From Comamonadaceae bacterium (GTDB lineage: Bacteria > Pseudomonadota > Gammaproteobacteria > Burkholderiales > Burkholderiaceae): a stretch of DNA of 7,960 nucleotides. Below the pieces are notes generated by a model, which was not told where the DNA came from, did not search any database, and saw nothing but the letters and a program-made list of their open reading frames with translations. Shown here one piece after another: positions 1-7,024 of this stretch. The first letter of the stretch is position 1. The number at the start of each line of letters is the position of its first letter. The DNA is taken from the NCBI GenBank assembly GCA_947505915.1, contig CANNNH010000058.1, positions 1 through 7,960 of the forward strand, in the 5' to 3' direction. Position numbers and translations under genes: made by a program.

Positions 1-1056
1 GATCTTGAGCGTTATATGCGTGAAGCCGTCAAGGTGAGTCACGATTCCCCCGTTTTGCTTGACCGTTTTTTGAACGATGCCATTGAATGTGATGTAGATG
101 CTATCTGTGATGGCAAGCAAGTCTTTATTGGCGGTGTGATGGAGCATATTGAGCAAGCTGGCGTTCACAGCGGAGACTCTGCTTGTTCTTTGCCACCGTA
201 TTCGCTTTCGCCTAGCACGATTGATGAAATCAAAAGACAAACAACTGCGATGGCTCATGGCCTCAAAGTTGTTGGCCTAATGAATGTTCAATTTGCTATT
301 CAACACAAAGATGGTGTTGATGTGATTTATGTTTTAGAGGTTAACCCCAGAGCAAGCCGAACCGTCCCTTTTGTCAGCAAGGCAACGGGCATTCAACTGG
401 CCAAAGTGGCCGCGCGTTGCATGGTGGGTAAATCTCTACAAGCCCAGGGGATTGGTAAAGAAGTTATTCCACCTTACTTCAGTGTCAAAGAGGCAGTTTT
501 CCCCTTTGTGAAATTCCCCGGCGTTGATACGATTTTGGGGCCAGAGATGAAATCGACGGGGGAAGTCATGGGTGTAGGCAAAACCTTTGGCGAGGCTTTT
601 GTAAAGAGCCAATTAGGGGCAGGAACAAAATTGCCTCGACCTACTGACCTTGTTCGCAAGGTATTTTTGACCGTCAAGAACAGCGATAAAGACCGAGCTG
701 TGTTGATTGCCAAAGCGCTTATTGACTATGGCTTTGAGTTGGTGGCCACCAAGGGTACAGCTGCCGCCATCAGTGCTGCGGGCCTTCATGTAGTGACGGT
801 GAACAAGGTGACTGAAGGTCGCCCAAATGTGGTTGATATGCTCAAAAACAATGAAATTGCCTTGGTCATCAATACAGTTGAAGAGCGTCGTAATGCGATC
901 GCAGATTCACGCCAAATTCGTATTTCTTCACTGCTTGCAAGAGTGACTACCTTCACGACGATCGCTGGTGCACAAGCGGCTGTTGAGGGAATGAAATACC
1001 TCGATAATTTAGATGTCTACTCTCTTCAGGAATTGCACGCCCAATTGGTGGCGTGA
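1..1056 (+). CDS. carB: Carbamoyl-phosphate synthase large subunit, C-terminal part (5' end outside window)
   Basis: The large subunit makes carbamoyl phosphate from bicarbonate, ammonia (channelled from CarA) and two ATP, for pyrimidine and arginine synthesis in the cytoplasm. The frame is open from base 1 and gives 351 residues, about the last third of a ~1070-residue protein; the first in-window ATG (16) is internal. Visible are the end of the second ATP-grasp domain (GGVMEHIEQAGVHSGDSACS, then LEVNPRA with metal-ligand Glu at 337-339 and Asn at 343-345), the conserved FVSKATG and KEVIPPY segments, and the MGS-like allosteric domain from about base 655. That domain keeps the nucleotide-effector pocket: both Thr of ATKGT (748-759), the Lys of VNKV, and the Asn-Thr of INT. 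It ends with the usual ELHAQL tail. greA follows after 18 bp with no visible terminator, so cotranscription is likely. Identity is certain; only the 5' extent is unknown. Confidence 0.98.
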   Translation, partial: DLERYMREAVKVSHDSPVLLDRFLNDAIECDVDAICDGKQVFIGGVMEHIEQAGVHSGDSACSLPPYSLSPSTIDEIKRQTTAMAHGLKVVGLMNVQFAIQHKDGVDVIYVLEVNPRASRTVPFVSKATGIQLAKVAARCMVGKSLQAQGIGKEVIPPYFSVKEAVFPFVKFPGVDTILGPEMKSTGEVMGVGKTFGEAFVKSQLGAGTKLPRPTDLVRKVFLTVKNSDKDRAVLIAKALIDYGFELVATKGTAAAISAAGLHVVTVNKVTEGRPNVVDMLKNNEIALVINTVEERRNAIADSRQIRISSLLARVTTFTTIAGAQAAVEGMKYLDNLDVYSLQELHAQLVA

Positions 1057-1074
1057 TTTTTATTTGGATACGCC

Positions 1075-1551
1075 ATGGCAACGATACCTATCACTAAACG
1101 CGGTGCAGAAAAGCTCAAACAGGAGTTGCACAGCCTCAAAACAGTCGATCGTCCGTGGGTGATCAATGCCATTGCTGAGGCCAGAGCCCAAGGTGATTTG
1201 AGTGAAAACGCTGAATATGATGCAGCCAAAGACAGGCAAGGTTTTATTGAAGGTCGGATTCAAGAGATTGAGAGCAAACTCTCGGTAGCCCAGATCATCG
1301 ATCCTTCTGAGGTTGATGCTGGTGGTCGCGTTGTCTTTGGGGCAACTGTTGAACTTGAAGAAGAAACATCTGGCGACGTGGTCACTTACCAAATCGTGGG
1401 AGAGGATGAGGCAGATTTAAAGCTTGGCCTTATCAATATCAGTAGTCCCATTGCAAGAGCTCTCATAGGGAAAGAGGAGGGCGATATTGCCAAAGTAGAA
1501 GCCCCAGGTGGTGTCAAGGGCTATGAAATCGTCAAAGTGTCCTACCTTTGA
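1075..1551 (+). CDS. greA: Transcription elongation factor GreA
   Basis: GreA enters the secondary channel of RNA polymerase and stimulates cleavage of backtracked transcripts, rescuing stalled complexes. At 158 residues it matches the E. coli protein in length. Residues 1 to about 75 form the N-terminal coiled-coil hairpin; its tip carries the family signature [16 protein letters not shown] with the acidic pair Asp41 and Glu44 that coordinates the catalytic magnesium. Residues from about 80 form the FKBP-like C-terminal domain ([14 protein letters not shown], then the GYEIVKV end). The ATG is preceded by a weak TTTGGA six bases upstream. The gene lies 18 bp after carB and ends 9 bp before the convergent yhbY gene. 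Greater distance from GreB is indicated by the [11 protein letters not shown] start. High confidence. Confidence 0.98.
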   Translation: MATIPITKRGAEKLKQELHSLKTVDRPWVINAIAEARAQGDLSENAEYDAAKDRQGFIEGRIQEIESKLSVAQIIDPSEVDAGGRVVFGATVELEEETSGDVVTYQIVGEDEADLKLGLINISSPIARALIGKEEGDIAKVEAPGGVKGYEIVKVSYL

Positions 1552-1560
1552 GATAAGGTG

Positions 1561-2034
1561 CTAACTCTGTGCGCTTTTTTTGATGGACTTGATTTTGGGT
1601 TTTGCGCGTTTGATTTGCCCACCCGCTGTTAGTCTTTCGTTACCTAAAACAGTGACTCGCTTCATCTCGGGTCGTTGACCGCCTCGCTTGCTGTATTTCA
1701 GAACTTTGAATTCTCTCGGTCCAGCTTGCCGTTCTTCGTTAACAGGTTTTTCTTTTTCTGCCTGTGGCCGCCAAAGTACCAATAACTTTCCAATATGTTG
1801 AATGGGCGCTGCATGGAGTTGATCAGCCAGCGCTTGAAAAATGATTTCTCTCGCCAGCCTATCGTCGCCAAGGACTCTGATTTTGATGAGTCCATGAGCC
1901 GACAAGGCCAGGTCAGTCTCTTTGACAACAGCAGAGGTGAGGCCATCGTTGCCAATCATCACAACAGGGTCAAGGTGATGGGCTAAAGCGCGATGCGTTT
2001 TTCTTTGTACAGGGGTGAGTTTTATTGAAGCCAT
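1561..2034 (-). CDS. yhbY: YhbY-family (CRM domain) RNA-binding protein with long basic C-terminal tail
   Basis: Residues 5 to about 91 form a CRM domain, the fold of E. coli YhbY, which binds pre-50S ribosomal particles and is thought to assist ribosome assembly. Visible hallmarks are the LTPVQRKTHRALAHHLDPVV opening, the GxxG loop GNDG (residues 28-31), GLIKIRV, and QHIGKLLVLWRP. The protein is 157 residues against about 97 in E. coli. The extra ~60 residues (from about 98) are rich in Lys and Arg, have no obvious fold motif, and are probably an RNA- or ribosome-binding tail; I recall similar tails in Burkholderiales homologues. The ATG at 2034 fits the family N-terminus, but its ribosome-binding site is poor (GAGAAG about 12 bases upstream). 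The gene is convergent with greA and divergent from rlmE, another 50S factor. Family assignment is firm; the exact role is inferred. Confidence 0.94.
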   Translation of the reverse strand: MASIKLTPVQRKTHRALAHHLDPVVMIGNDGLTSAVVKETDLALSAHGLIKIRVLGDDRLAREIIFQALADQLHAAPIQHIGKLLVLWRPQAEKEKPVNEERQAGPREFKVLKYSKRGGQRPEMKRVTVLGNERLTAGGQIKRAKPKIKSIKKSAQS

Positions 2035-2069
2035 AGCGGGTATTATCTTCTCACCACTAGGAAGCTTGT
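2035..2069. promoter_or_regulatory. Short divergent intergenic region between yhbY and rlmE
   Basis: Only 35 bp separate the two divergent start codons. On the plus strand TATTAT (2041-2046) matches a -10 element in 5 of 6 bases, but no good -35 lies 16-18 bp upstream. On the minus strand the overlapping GATAAT (2042-2047) is also -10-like, yet it would place transcription start almost at the yhbY ATG. The promoters therefore probably reach into the coding regions. Weakly supported. Confidence 0.3.
2059..2064 (+). promoter_or_regulatory. Ribosome-binding site that fixes the TTG start of rlmE
   Basis: AGGAAG lies five bases before TTG at 2070-2072. It is the best Shine-Dalgarno match near the 5' end of the frame. 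No ATG occurs in the first part of the reading frame, and the next residues (basic, then SWLNDH) match the family N-terminus. The TTG start is therefore well supported. Confidence 0.75.
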
Positions 2070-2723
2070 TTGAAAGTCAAAACGCAAAGTAAGAAAGTCA
2101 ATAAATCATGGTTGAACGACCATGTGAATGACCCCTATGTCAAGCTTGCTCAAAAAGATGGTTATCGTGCCAGGGCCGCTTACAAACTCAAAGAAATTAA
2201 CGAAACCCTGAACCTTATTCGCCCTGGCATGGTTGTTGTCGACCTTGGCAGTGCTCCTGGGGCGTGGAGTCAATACACGCGGCGATGCATGGCACCTCAG
2301 GGTGCGGCCGTTGGTGAATTGGATGGAACCGTCATCGCACTAGACATATTGCCTATGGCAAGCGTAGAGGGCGTTCATTTTATTCAGGGTGATTTTCGCG
2401 AACCAGAAGTTGCAACCCAACTCATCGACTACCTTGCTGGGCGCAGTGTTGATACGGTTATTTCTGACATGGCACCGAATTTATCCGGCATCGAGTCAGC
2501 TGATGCTGCCCGAATGACTCACTTGGTAGAGTTGGCCGTGGAGTTTGCGGTTGCCCACCTCAGCCCACATGGGGCACTTGTCGTTAAAGTTTTTCACGGC
2601 AGCGGATATTCCCAGTTGGTTAAGCTTTTCAAAGAAACCTTTCTGGTCGTAAAGCCAATAAAGCCAAAGGCCAGTAGAAGCAATTCTTCTGAGAACTTTA
2701 TAGTTGGAATTGGTCTCAAGTGA
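2070..2723 (+). CDS. rlmE: 23S rRNA 2'-O-ribose uridine methyltransferase RlmE (FtsJ/RrmJ)
   Basis: RlmE transfers a methyl group from S-adenosylmethionine to the 2'-OH of U2552 (E. coli numbering) in the 23S rRNA A-loop, a late step of 50S assembly. The 217 residues fit the family (E. coli 209). The Rossmann-type fold shows SAM motif [14 protein letters not shown] (57-69), the acidic ALDILPM strand end, QGDFRE, and SDMAPNLSG. The catalytic tetrad K-D-K-E can be placed as Lys39, Asp133, Lys173 and Glu208. A short lineage-type insertion (about residues 77-86) precedes the DGTVIALD strand. Translation starts at TTG with a good ribosome-binding site. In many proteobacteria the gene is heat-induced and next to ftsH, as here; in this window a 127-bp gap with its own promoter-like signals separates them. 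No terminator is visible after the stop. Confidence 0.97.
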   Translation: MKVKTQSKKVNKSWLNDHVNDPYVKLAQKDGYRARAAYKLKEINETLNLIRPGMVVVDLGSAPGAWSQYTRRCMAPQGAAVGELDGTVIALDILPMASVEGVHFIQGDFREPEVATQLIDYLAGRSVDTVISDMAPNLSGIESADAARMTHLVELAVEFAVAHLSPHGALVVKVFHGSGYSQLVKLFKETFLVVKPIKPKASRSNSSENFIVGIGLK

Positions 2724-2776
2724 CAATTCAAGTCTAAACCCGCACCGTTAATATGGCAGAAAACACACAAAAGTAT

Positions 2777-2793
2777 CTTTTCAGCTTGAAAAG
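2777..2793. repeat. Inverted repeat overlapping the candidate ftsH -35
   Basis: CTTTTC (2777-2782) and GAAAAG (2788-2793) form a perfect 6-bp inverted repeat around AGCTT. It is AT-rich and lacks a following T-tract, so it is unlikely to be a terminator of rlmE. Its position over the -35 hexamer would suit a repressor or activator site, but chance is possible. Confidence 0.3.
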
Positions 2794-2815
2794 CCTAAAA
2801 TGAGCACAAGATATT
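2785..2815 (+). promoter_or_regulatory. Candidate ftsH promoter with heat-shock-type -35 (CTTGAAA)
   Basis: The 2724-2850 gap is the longest non-coding stretch and holds no open frame or RNA gene that I can see. CTTGAAA at 2785-2791 is a perfect sigma-32 -35 core. CAAGATAT (2807-2814), 15 bp downstream, matches the sigma-32 -10 (CCCCATNT) only in its later positions. A housekeeping reading also exists: TTGAAA (2786-2791), 18 bp, GATATT (2810-2815, 4 of 6). ftsH is a sigma-32 gene in E. coli, which supports a stress promoter. The -35 is good; the -10 is ambiguous. Confidence 0.45.
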
Positions 2816-2839
2816 TGTATTCCCTTATTTTGGTTTGAC

Positions 2840-2845
2840 TGGAGT
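2840..2845 (+). promoter_or_regulatory. Ribosome-binding site that fixes the TTG start of ftsH
   Basis: TGGAGT (core GGAG 2841-2844) ends five bases before TTG at 2851-2853. No in-frame ATG exists before the first membrane segment, and the resulting N-terminus ([19 protein letters not shown]) is the normal FtsH start with a short cytoplasmic lead and a transmembrane helix. The TTG start is well supported. Confidence 0.8.
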
Positions 2846-2850
2846 CTCCA

Positions 2851-4764
2851 TTGAACAACCCCTGGTTTTCTAAAGTGGCCGTTTGGTTAGTGATTGCCTT
2901 GGTACTTTTTACAGTTTTCAAGCAATTTGATACCCGAGGTGCTGCTGGTAACGGTTACTTGGCATATTCGGATTTTTTGGATGAGGTTCGAGCCAAGCGT
3001 ATCAAGTCGGCAACCATTCAAGAGGGACAGGGCGGCACTGAAATCATTGCGACGACTACCGATGACCGCAAGGTTCGCACCAACGCCACTTACCTTGATC
3101 GCGGCTTGGTTGGCGACCTGATATCCAACAACGTCAAGTTCGATGTCAAGCCCCGTGAAGAAGGCTCCTTGCTCATGACCTTGCTGGTCAGCTGGGGCCC
3201 GATGCTTCTGCTCATCGGGGTATGGGTCTATTTCATGCGCCAAATGCAAGGCGGCGGCAAAGGCGGTGCCTTTAGCTTTGGCAAAAGCAAGGCGCGCATG
3301 CTCGATGAGAACAACAACACCGTCACCTTTGCCGATGTGGCCGGTTGCGATGAGGCCAAAGAAGAAGTCAAAGAGGTAGTCGACTTCTTGAAAGACCCGC
3401 AAAAATTCCAAAAACTCGGTGGCCGCATCCCCCGTGGTTTATTGCTGGTGGGCCCCCCGGGAACGGGTAAAACCTTGTTGGCTAAGGGCATTGCCGGCGA
3501 AGCCAAAGTGCCTTTTTTCAGCATTTCAGGTTCTGATTTTGTAGAGATGTTTGTTGGCGTGGGTGCTGCCCGTGTGCGCGACATGTTCGAAAACGCCAAG
3601 AAAAACGCGCCCTGCATCATCTTCATCGATGAAATTGATGCGGTCGGTCGCCAACGCGGCGCTGGCTTGGGCGGGGGCAATGACGAGCGCGAGCAAACCT
3701 TGAACCAGATGCTGGTCGAGATGGACGGTTTTGAAACCAATTTGGGTGTGATCGTGGTGGCGGCCACCAACCGCCCCGACATCTTGGACGCCGCCTTGCT
3801 GCGCCCAGGTCGTTTTGACCGCCAGGTGTATGTGACCCTGCCAGACATTCGGGGCCGTGAGCAAATTCTGAATGTGCACATGCGCAAGATTCCTGTGGGG
3901 CAAGATGTTTCTCCCAGCGTCATTGCACGTGGTACCCCAGGCATGAGTGGTGCGGATTTAGCCAACCTGACCAACGAGGCTGCTTTGATGGCAGCTCGTC
4001 GCAATGCGCGTGTGGTCGAAATGCAAGATTTCGAAAAAGCCAAAGACAAAATCTTGATGGGCCCAGAGCGCAGAAGCATGGTCATGCCTGAAGAAGAGCG
4101 CCGTAATACGGCCTACCATGAGTCGGGACATGCTTTGATTGGCAAACTTTTGCCCAAATGCGATCCGGTCCACAAAGTCACTGTCATTCCCCGTGGAAGA
4201 GCCCTTGGTGTGACCATGAGCCTTCCCGAGGCAGATCGCTACAGCTATGACCGCACCTTTATGTTGAGTCAAATCAGCATGTTGTTTGGTGGCCGTATTG
4301 CTGAAGAAGTCTTCATGAACCAAATGACCACAGGGGCCTCCAATGACTTCGAGCGAGCAACCCAAATTGCCCGCGACATGGTCATGCGTTACGGCATGAC
4401 TGAGGCATTAGGCCCTATGGTTTACGCTGAAAACGAAGGCGAAGTATTTTTAGGTCGGTCAGTTACGAAAACGACCAATATGAGCGAGTCCACCATGCAA
4501 AAGGTAGACGCAGAAGTTCGCCGCATCATTGATGAACAATACTCACTTGCGCGTCGTTTGATTGAAGATAACGCAGACAAGATGCACGCCATGGCCAAGG
4601 CCTTGCTTGAATGGGAAACCATTGACAGTGATCAGCTTGACGACATCATGGCTGGCCGTCCTCCACGCCCACCCAAGGACTGGACACCCCGTACGCCATC
4701 CTCTGGGGATGGAAGCGGTGGAACACCTGCCGTTCAACCCAACCCGGCGCCTACAGCTGCCTAA
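2851..4764 (+). CDS. ftsH: ATP-dependent zinc metalloprotease FtsH
   Basis: FtsH is the hexameric, inner-membrane AAA+ protease that degrades misassembled membrane proteins and regulators such as sigma-32 and LpxC in E. coli. The 637 residues (E. coli 644) read in order: transmembrane helix 1 (about 6-23), periplasmic domain (about 24-106), transmembrane helix 2 (about 107-128), then a glycine-rich linker. The ATPase has Walker A GPPGTGKT (201-208), pore loop Phe-Val-Gly (234-236), Walker B IIFIDEID (256-263) and a second region of homology with arginine fingers Arg318 and Arg321. The M41 protease has HESGH (423-427) and third zinc ligand Asp499. A proline-rich tail follows from about 603. 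Every key residue is present. The TTG start is followed by a normal N-terminus. Its middle third looks GC-richer than neighbouring genes. The stop shares one base with the folP ATG (TAATG). Confidence 0.99.
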   Translation: MNNPWFSKVAVWLVIALVLFTVFKQFDTRGAAGNGYLAYSDFLDEVRAKRIKSATIQEGQGGTEIIATTTDDRKVRTNATYLDRGLVGDLISNNVKFDVKPREEGSLLMTLLVSWGPMLLLIGVWVYFMRQMQGGGKGGAFSFGKSKARMLDENNNTVTFADVAGCDEAKEEVKEVVDFLKDPQKFQKLGGRIPRGLLLVGPPGTGKTLLAKGIAGEAKVPFFSISGSDFVEMFVGVGAARVRDMFENAKKNAPCIIFIDEIDAVGRQRGAGLGGGNDEREQTLNQMLVEMDGFETNLGVIVVAATNRPDILDAALLRPGRFDRQVYVTLPDIRGREQILNVHMRKIPVGQDVSPSVIARGTPGMSGADLANLTNEAALMAARRNARVVEMQDFEKAKDKILMGPERRSMVMPEEERRNTAYHESGHALIGKLLPKCDPVHKVTVIPRGRALGVTMSLPEADRYSYDRTFMLSQISMLFGGRIAEEVFMNQMTTGASNDFERATQIARDMVMRYGMTEALGPMVYAENEGEVFLGRSVTKTTNMSESTMQKVDAEVRRIIDEQYSLARRLIEDNADKMHAMAKALLEWETIDSDQLDDIMAGRPPRPPKDWTPRTPSSGDGSGGTPAVQPNPAPTAA

Positions 4765-5651
4765 TGGCCGTGAGTGAACCGAAAATTAACATGGGGCTTC
4801 GGCCCCATGTTGCTTTGTGGAGAACGACACGATTTGAGTTGGATGTAACGCATCCTCTTGTGATGGGCATTGTCAATGTCACGCCCGACTCTTTTTCAGA
4901 TGGAGGGCACTATGCAAATAGCGGTGCAGCAATTTCGCATGCGGAAAAACTGGTCGAAGAGGGTGCCCATATTTTGGATATCGGTGGCGAGTCCACTCGA
5001 CCAGGTGCAAAATCTCTGAATGCGGATGAAGAGTGGCAACGTCTTGAGCCCGTTTTGAAGCAGGTGATTAAATGGGATATACCTGTATCGGTAGATACCT
5101 ACCATCCTCAAACCATGCAAAAGGCTTTGGATTTAGGGGTGGATATCGTTAATGATGTTTGGGCTTTTCGCCAACTAGGCGCATTGGATGCTGTGGCTTC
5201 AAGCCGATGCGGACTTTGCATGATGCATATGCACGGCCAACCTGCAACCATGCAATTACATCCAATGACCGGAAATGTCATGGATGATTTGCATGTTTTT
5301 TTCCAAAGGCAACTGGCCATGATGGATGAAGCTGGCATTGAGCGAAGCCGCGTTGTACTTGACCCTGGTATTGGGTTTGGTAAATCTGTTGATCAGAATT
5401 TTGAAATTTTGCGTCAGCAGTCTCAATTGCTTCATTTAGGAAGACCCATCATGGTGGGATGGTCAAATAAATCTTCCTTAGGTGCCGTCAGTGGCTTAGG
5501 TGTAGACCAAAGATTGGTACCAAGCGTGGTGGCAGCTGTACTCGCGGTAGAGCGCGGAGCAAGAATTTTGAGAGTTCATGCAGTAGCTGAGACAGTTGCA
5601 GCTTTGTCTGTCTGGAAGGCAGATGCAGGCATTTGCGACAATATTGATTAA
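4764..5651 (+). CDS. folP: Dihydropteroate synthase
   Basis: FolP condenses 6-hydroxymethyl-7,8-dihydropterin diphosphate with p-aminobenzoate to dihydropteroate in folate synthesis, and is the sulfonamide target. The 295-residue frame is a TIM barrel. Seen from the ATG at 4764 are [11 protein letters not shown] (38-48), GGESTRPG (74-81), SVD with Asp111, Asn130, [19 protein letters not shown] (200-207), GWSNKS with substrate-loop Lys236, and RVHAV (His272). The start is uncertain. ATG 4764 overlaps the ftsH stop (TAATG) and favours coupling, but adds about 17 residues before the usual FolP N-terminus and puts a terminator-like hairpin inside the gene. TTG 4815, giving M-W-R-T-T-R-F, looks like the homologous start but lacks a ribosome-binding site. 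ATG 4791 lies in the hairpin stem. glmM begins 19 bp downstream. Function is certain; the start is about 60 % for 4764. Confidence 0.95.
   Translation: MAVSEPKINMGLRPHVALWRTTRFELDVTHPLVMGIVNVTPDSFSDGGHYANSGAAISHAEKLVEEGAHILDIGGESTRPGAKSLNADEEWQRLEPVLKQVIKWDIPVSVDTYHPQTMQKALDLGVDIVNDVWAFRQLGALDAVASSRCGLCMMHMHGQPATMQLHPMTGNVMDDLHVFFQRQLAMMDEAGIERSRVVLDPGIGFGKSVDQNFEILRQQSQLLHLGRPIMVGWSNKSSLGAVSGLGVDQRLVPSVVAAVLAVERGARILRVHAVAETVAALSVWKADAGICDNID
4788..4820 (+). terminator. UUCG-capped perfect hairpin, terminator-like, at the ftsH/folP junction
   Basis: AACATGGGGC (4788-4797), loop TTCG (4798-4801) and GCCCCATGTT (4802-4811) form a perfect 10-bp stem with a C(UUCG)G tetraloop, the most stable class. 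An A-rich run precedes it (4782-4787) and an interrupted T-tract follows (TTGCTTTGT, 4810-4818). This is the form of an intrinsic terminator for ftsH, with an imperfect U-tract. It begins only 24 bases after the ftsH stop and lies within the longest folP frame. It could end most ftsH transcripts, attenuate folP-glmM, or protect the 3' end of ftsH mRNA. Confidence 0.6.
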
Positions 5652-5670
5652 CTTAAAAACTTATTTCCCT

Positions 5671-6999
5671 ATGAAAAGACTCTACTTCGGTACCGATGGC
5701 ATACGTGGAACAGTAGGTCAATTTCCAATTACGCCGGACTTTATGCTTCGCTTGGCTCATGCTGTAGGTCAAGTTTTGAAGCGAAACGATCCTCGTCCAA
5801 AAGTTTTAATTGGAAAGGACACCAGGATATCTGGCTATATGCTGGAGTCAGCGCTCGAGGCAGGCTTTAACTCGGCAGGCGTTGATGTCGTTTTACTCGG
5901 ACCCATTCCGACCCCTGCCGTTGCTTACCTTACACGGGCCCTCAGAGCGTCTTTAGGCGTGGTCATCAGCGCTTCCCATAACCCTTTTGCTGACAACGGA
6001 GTAAAGTTTTTTTCTGCTGCAGGTGCTAAGTTGGATGATATTTGGGAGTTGGCTGTAGAGGACGCTTTATCGCAAGAGCCTCAATGGGTGGAATCCATTC
6101 ATTTAGGGAAGACAAAGCGACTCGATGACGCCGCAGGACGCTATATAGAATTTTGCAAAAGTACCTTTGATAACCAATTAATACTGAAGGGCAAAAAAAT
6201 TGTTGTGGATGCTGCCCATGGCGCGGCCTACTTGGTAGCACCCAAAATTTTTGCGGAATTAGGTGCTGAAGTCATAACGCTTGGCTGCGCGCCCAATGGG
6301 GTCAATATCAATCACGAAGTGGGTGCTACCCATCCAGAAGCATTAGTGCAAGCCGTCATTTCCCATCACGCAGACTTTGGCATTGCGCTTGATGGCGACG
6401 CTGATAGGTTGCAATGGGTGGACGACAAAGGTCGTCTTTATAACGGCGACCAACTCTTGTATGTGCTAGTTTTGGATCGGATCACCCAAGGCGAAAAAGT
6501 GCCAGGTGTTGTCGGTACTTTAATGACGAATCAAGCCGTTGAAGAAGGTCTGCGAAAGTTAAATGTCAATCTCTCCCGCTCTAAGGTTGGCGACAGATAT
6601 GTTTTAGAAGAACTCACTGCCCAAAGATGGGTATTGGGGGGGGAGGGCTCCGGCCATTTGCTGATGTTGGACAAGCACTCGACGGGAGATGGTTTGATCA
6701 GCGCCTTGCAGGTATTACAGGCATGTTTGAGGATGAAATCAACACTTGATGAATTGTTGCAAGCTGTCCCTTTGTTCCCGCAGTGTTTATTAAATATTTC
6801 AATCCCTTCTGATCTCGATTGGCGCACCCATCCAGAGTTTCAGTCCAGGATAGTCAGTGTTGAAAAAGAGTTAGGTCCCAATGGCCGAGTATTGATTCGT
6901 GAAAGCGGAACAGAGCCTCTTTTGCGCATCATGGTTGAAGCGCGAGATGAAGAGCTTTCAGTCAAATACGCTTCGTACTTGGCGCAGTCTTTGTCATAA
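5671..6999 (+). CDS. glmM: Phosphoglucosamine mutase
   Basis: GlmM interconverts glucosamine-6-phosphate and glucosamine-1-phosphate, the step leading to UDP-GlcNAc for peptidoglycan and lipopolysaccharide. It has 442 residues (family about 445) and all four phosphohexomutase domains: N-terminal [15 protein letters not shown]; the phosphoserine loop ISASHNP with Ser102; the metal loop DGDADR with Asp241, Asp243 and Asp245; the sugar-binding loop GGEGSGH (323-329); and the phosphate-binding loop [10 protein letters not shown] (410-419). ATG 5671 is chosen because it gives the standard N-terminus directly before YFGTDG; an upstream ATG at 5596 would only add sequence overlapping folP. No Shine-Dalgarno is visible (ACTTATTTCCCT precedes the ATG), so translation may depend on coupling to folP, which stops 19 bp upstream. 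An eight-G run (6636-6643) encodes part of the sugar loop. Enzyme assignment is firm. Confidence 0.97.
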   Translation: MKRLYFGTDGIRGTVGQFPITPDFMLRLAHAVGQVLKRNDPRPKVLIGKDTRISGYMLESALEAGFNSAGVDVVLLGPIPTPAVAYLTRALRASLGVVISASHNPFADNGVKFFSAAGAKLDDIWELAVEDALSQEPQWVESIHLGKTKRLDDAAGRYIEFCKSTFDNQLILKGKKIVVDAAHGAAYLVAPKIFAELGAEVITLGCAPNGVNINHEVGATHPEALVQAVISHHADFGIALDGDADRLQWVDDKGRLYNGDQLLYVLVLDRITQGEKVPGVVGTLMTNQAVEEGLRKLNVNLSRSKVGDRYVLEELTAQRWVLGGEGSGHLLMLDKHSTGDGLISALQVLQACLRMKSTLDELLQAVPLFPQCLLNISIPSDLDWRTHPEFQSRIVSVEKELGPNGRVLIRESGTEPLLRIMVEARDEELSVKYASYLAQSLS

Positions 7000-7024
7000 T
7001 TTTGATACTATTGAAATATCTAAT
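6991..7024 (+). promoter_or_regulatory. Candidate PhoB-dependent promoter of ppk (Pho-box-like sequence plus -10)
   Basis: The 18 bases at 6991-7008 match the E. coli Pho-box consensus (two CTGTCA-type repeats 11 bp apart) at 13 positions by my count: the first repeat is TTGTCAT (6 of 7) and the second, TTGATAC, is degenerate. TCTAAT (7019-7024), a 5 of 6 -10 match, follows after exactly 10 bp, the spacing in the E. coli pstS promoter. No sigma-70 -35 is needed in such promoters. Transcription would start near 7031, giving a leader of about 38 bases. The box overlaps the glmM stop codon. Confidence 0.45.

Noticed and set aside
1544..1581. Possible greA terminator (5-bp stem, then seven Ts at 1575-1581)
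   Set aside because: The stem is short and AT-rich, and the T-run is 15 bases away, too far for an intrinsic terminator; the Ts fall in yhbY coding sequence.
2724..2850. Small gene, RNA gene or terminator in the rlmE-ftsH gap
   Set aside because: I found no open frame with a ribosome-binding site, no GC-rich hairpin with a T-tract and no tRNA-like structure; only promoter-like signals are supported.
3228..4085. 285-codon open frame on the minus strand inside ftsH
   Set aside because: It is antisense to a fully conserved FtsH core, rich in Ser/Arg/Pro as expected from a reversed GC-richer frame, with no recognisable motif.
5596..5670. Upstream ATG extending glmM by 25 residues
   Set aside because: The extension lies inside folP in another frame and has no family counterpart; ATG 5671 gives the standard GlmM N-terminus.
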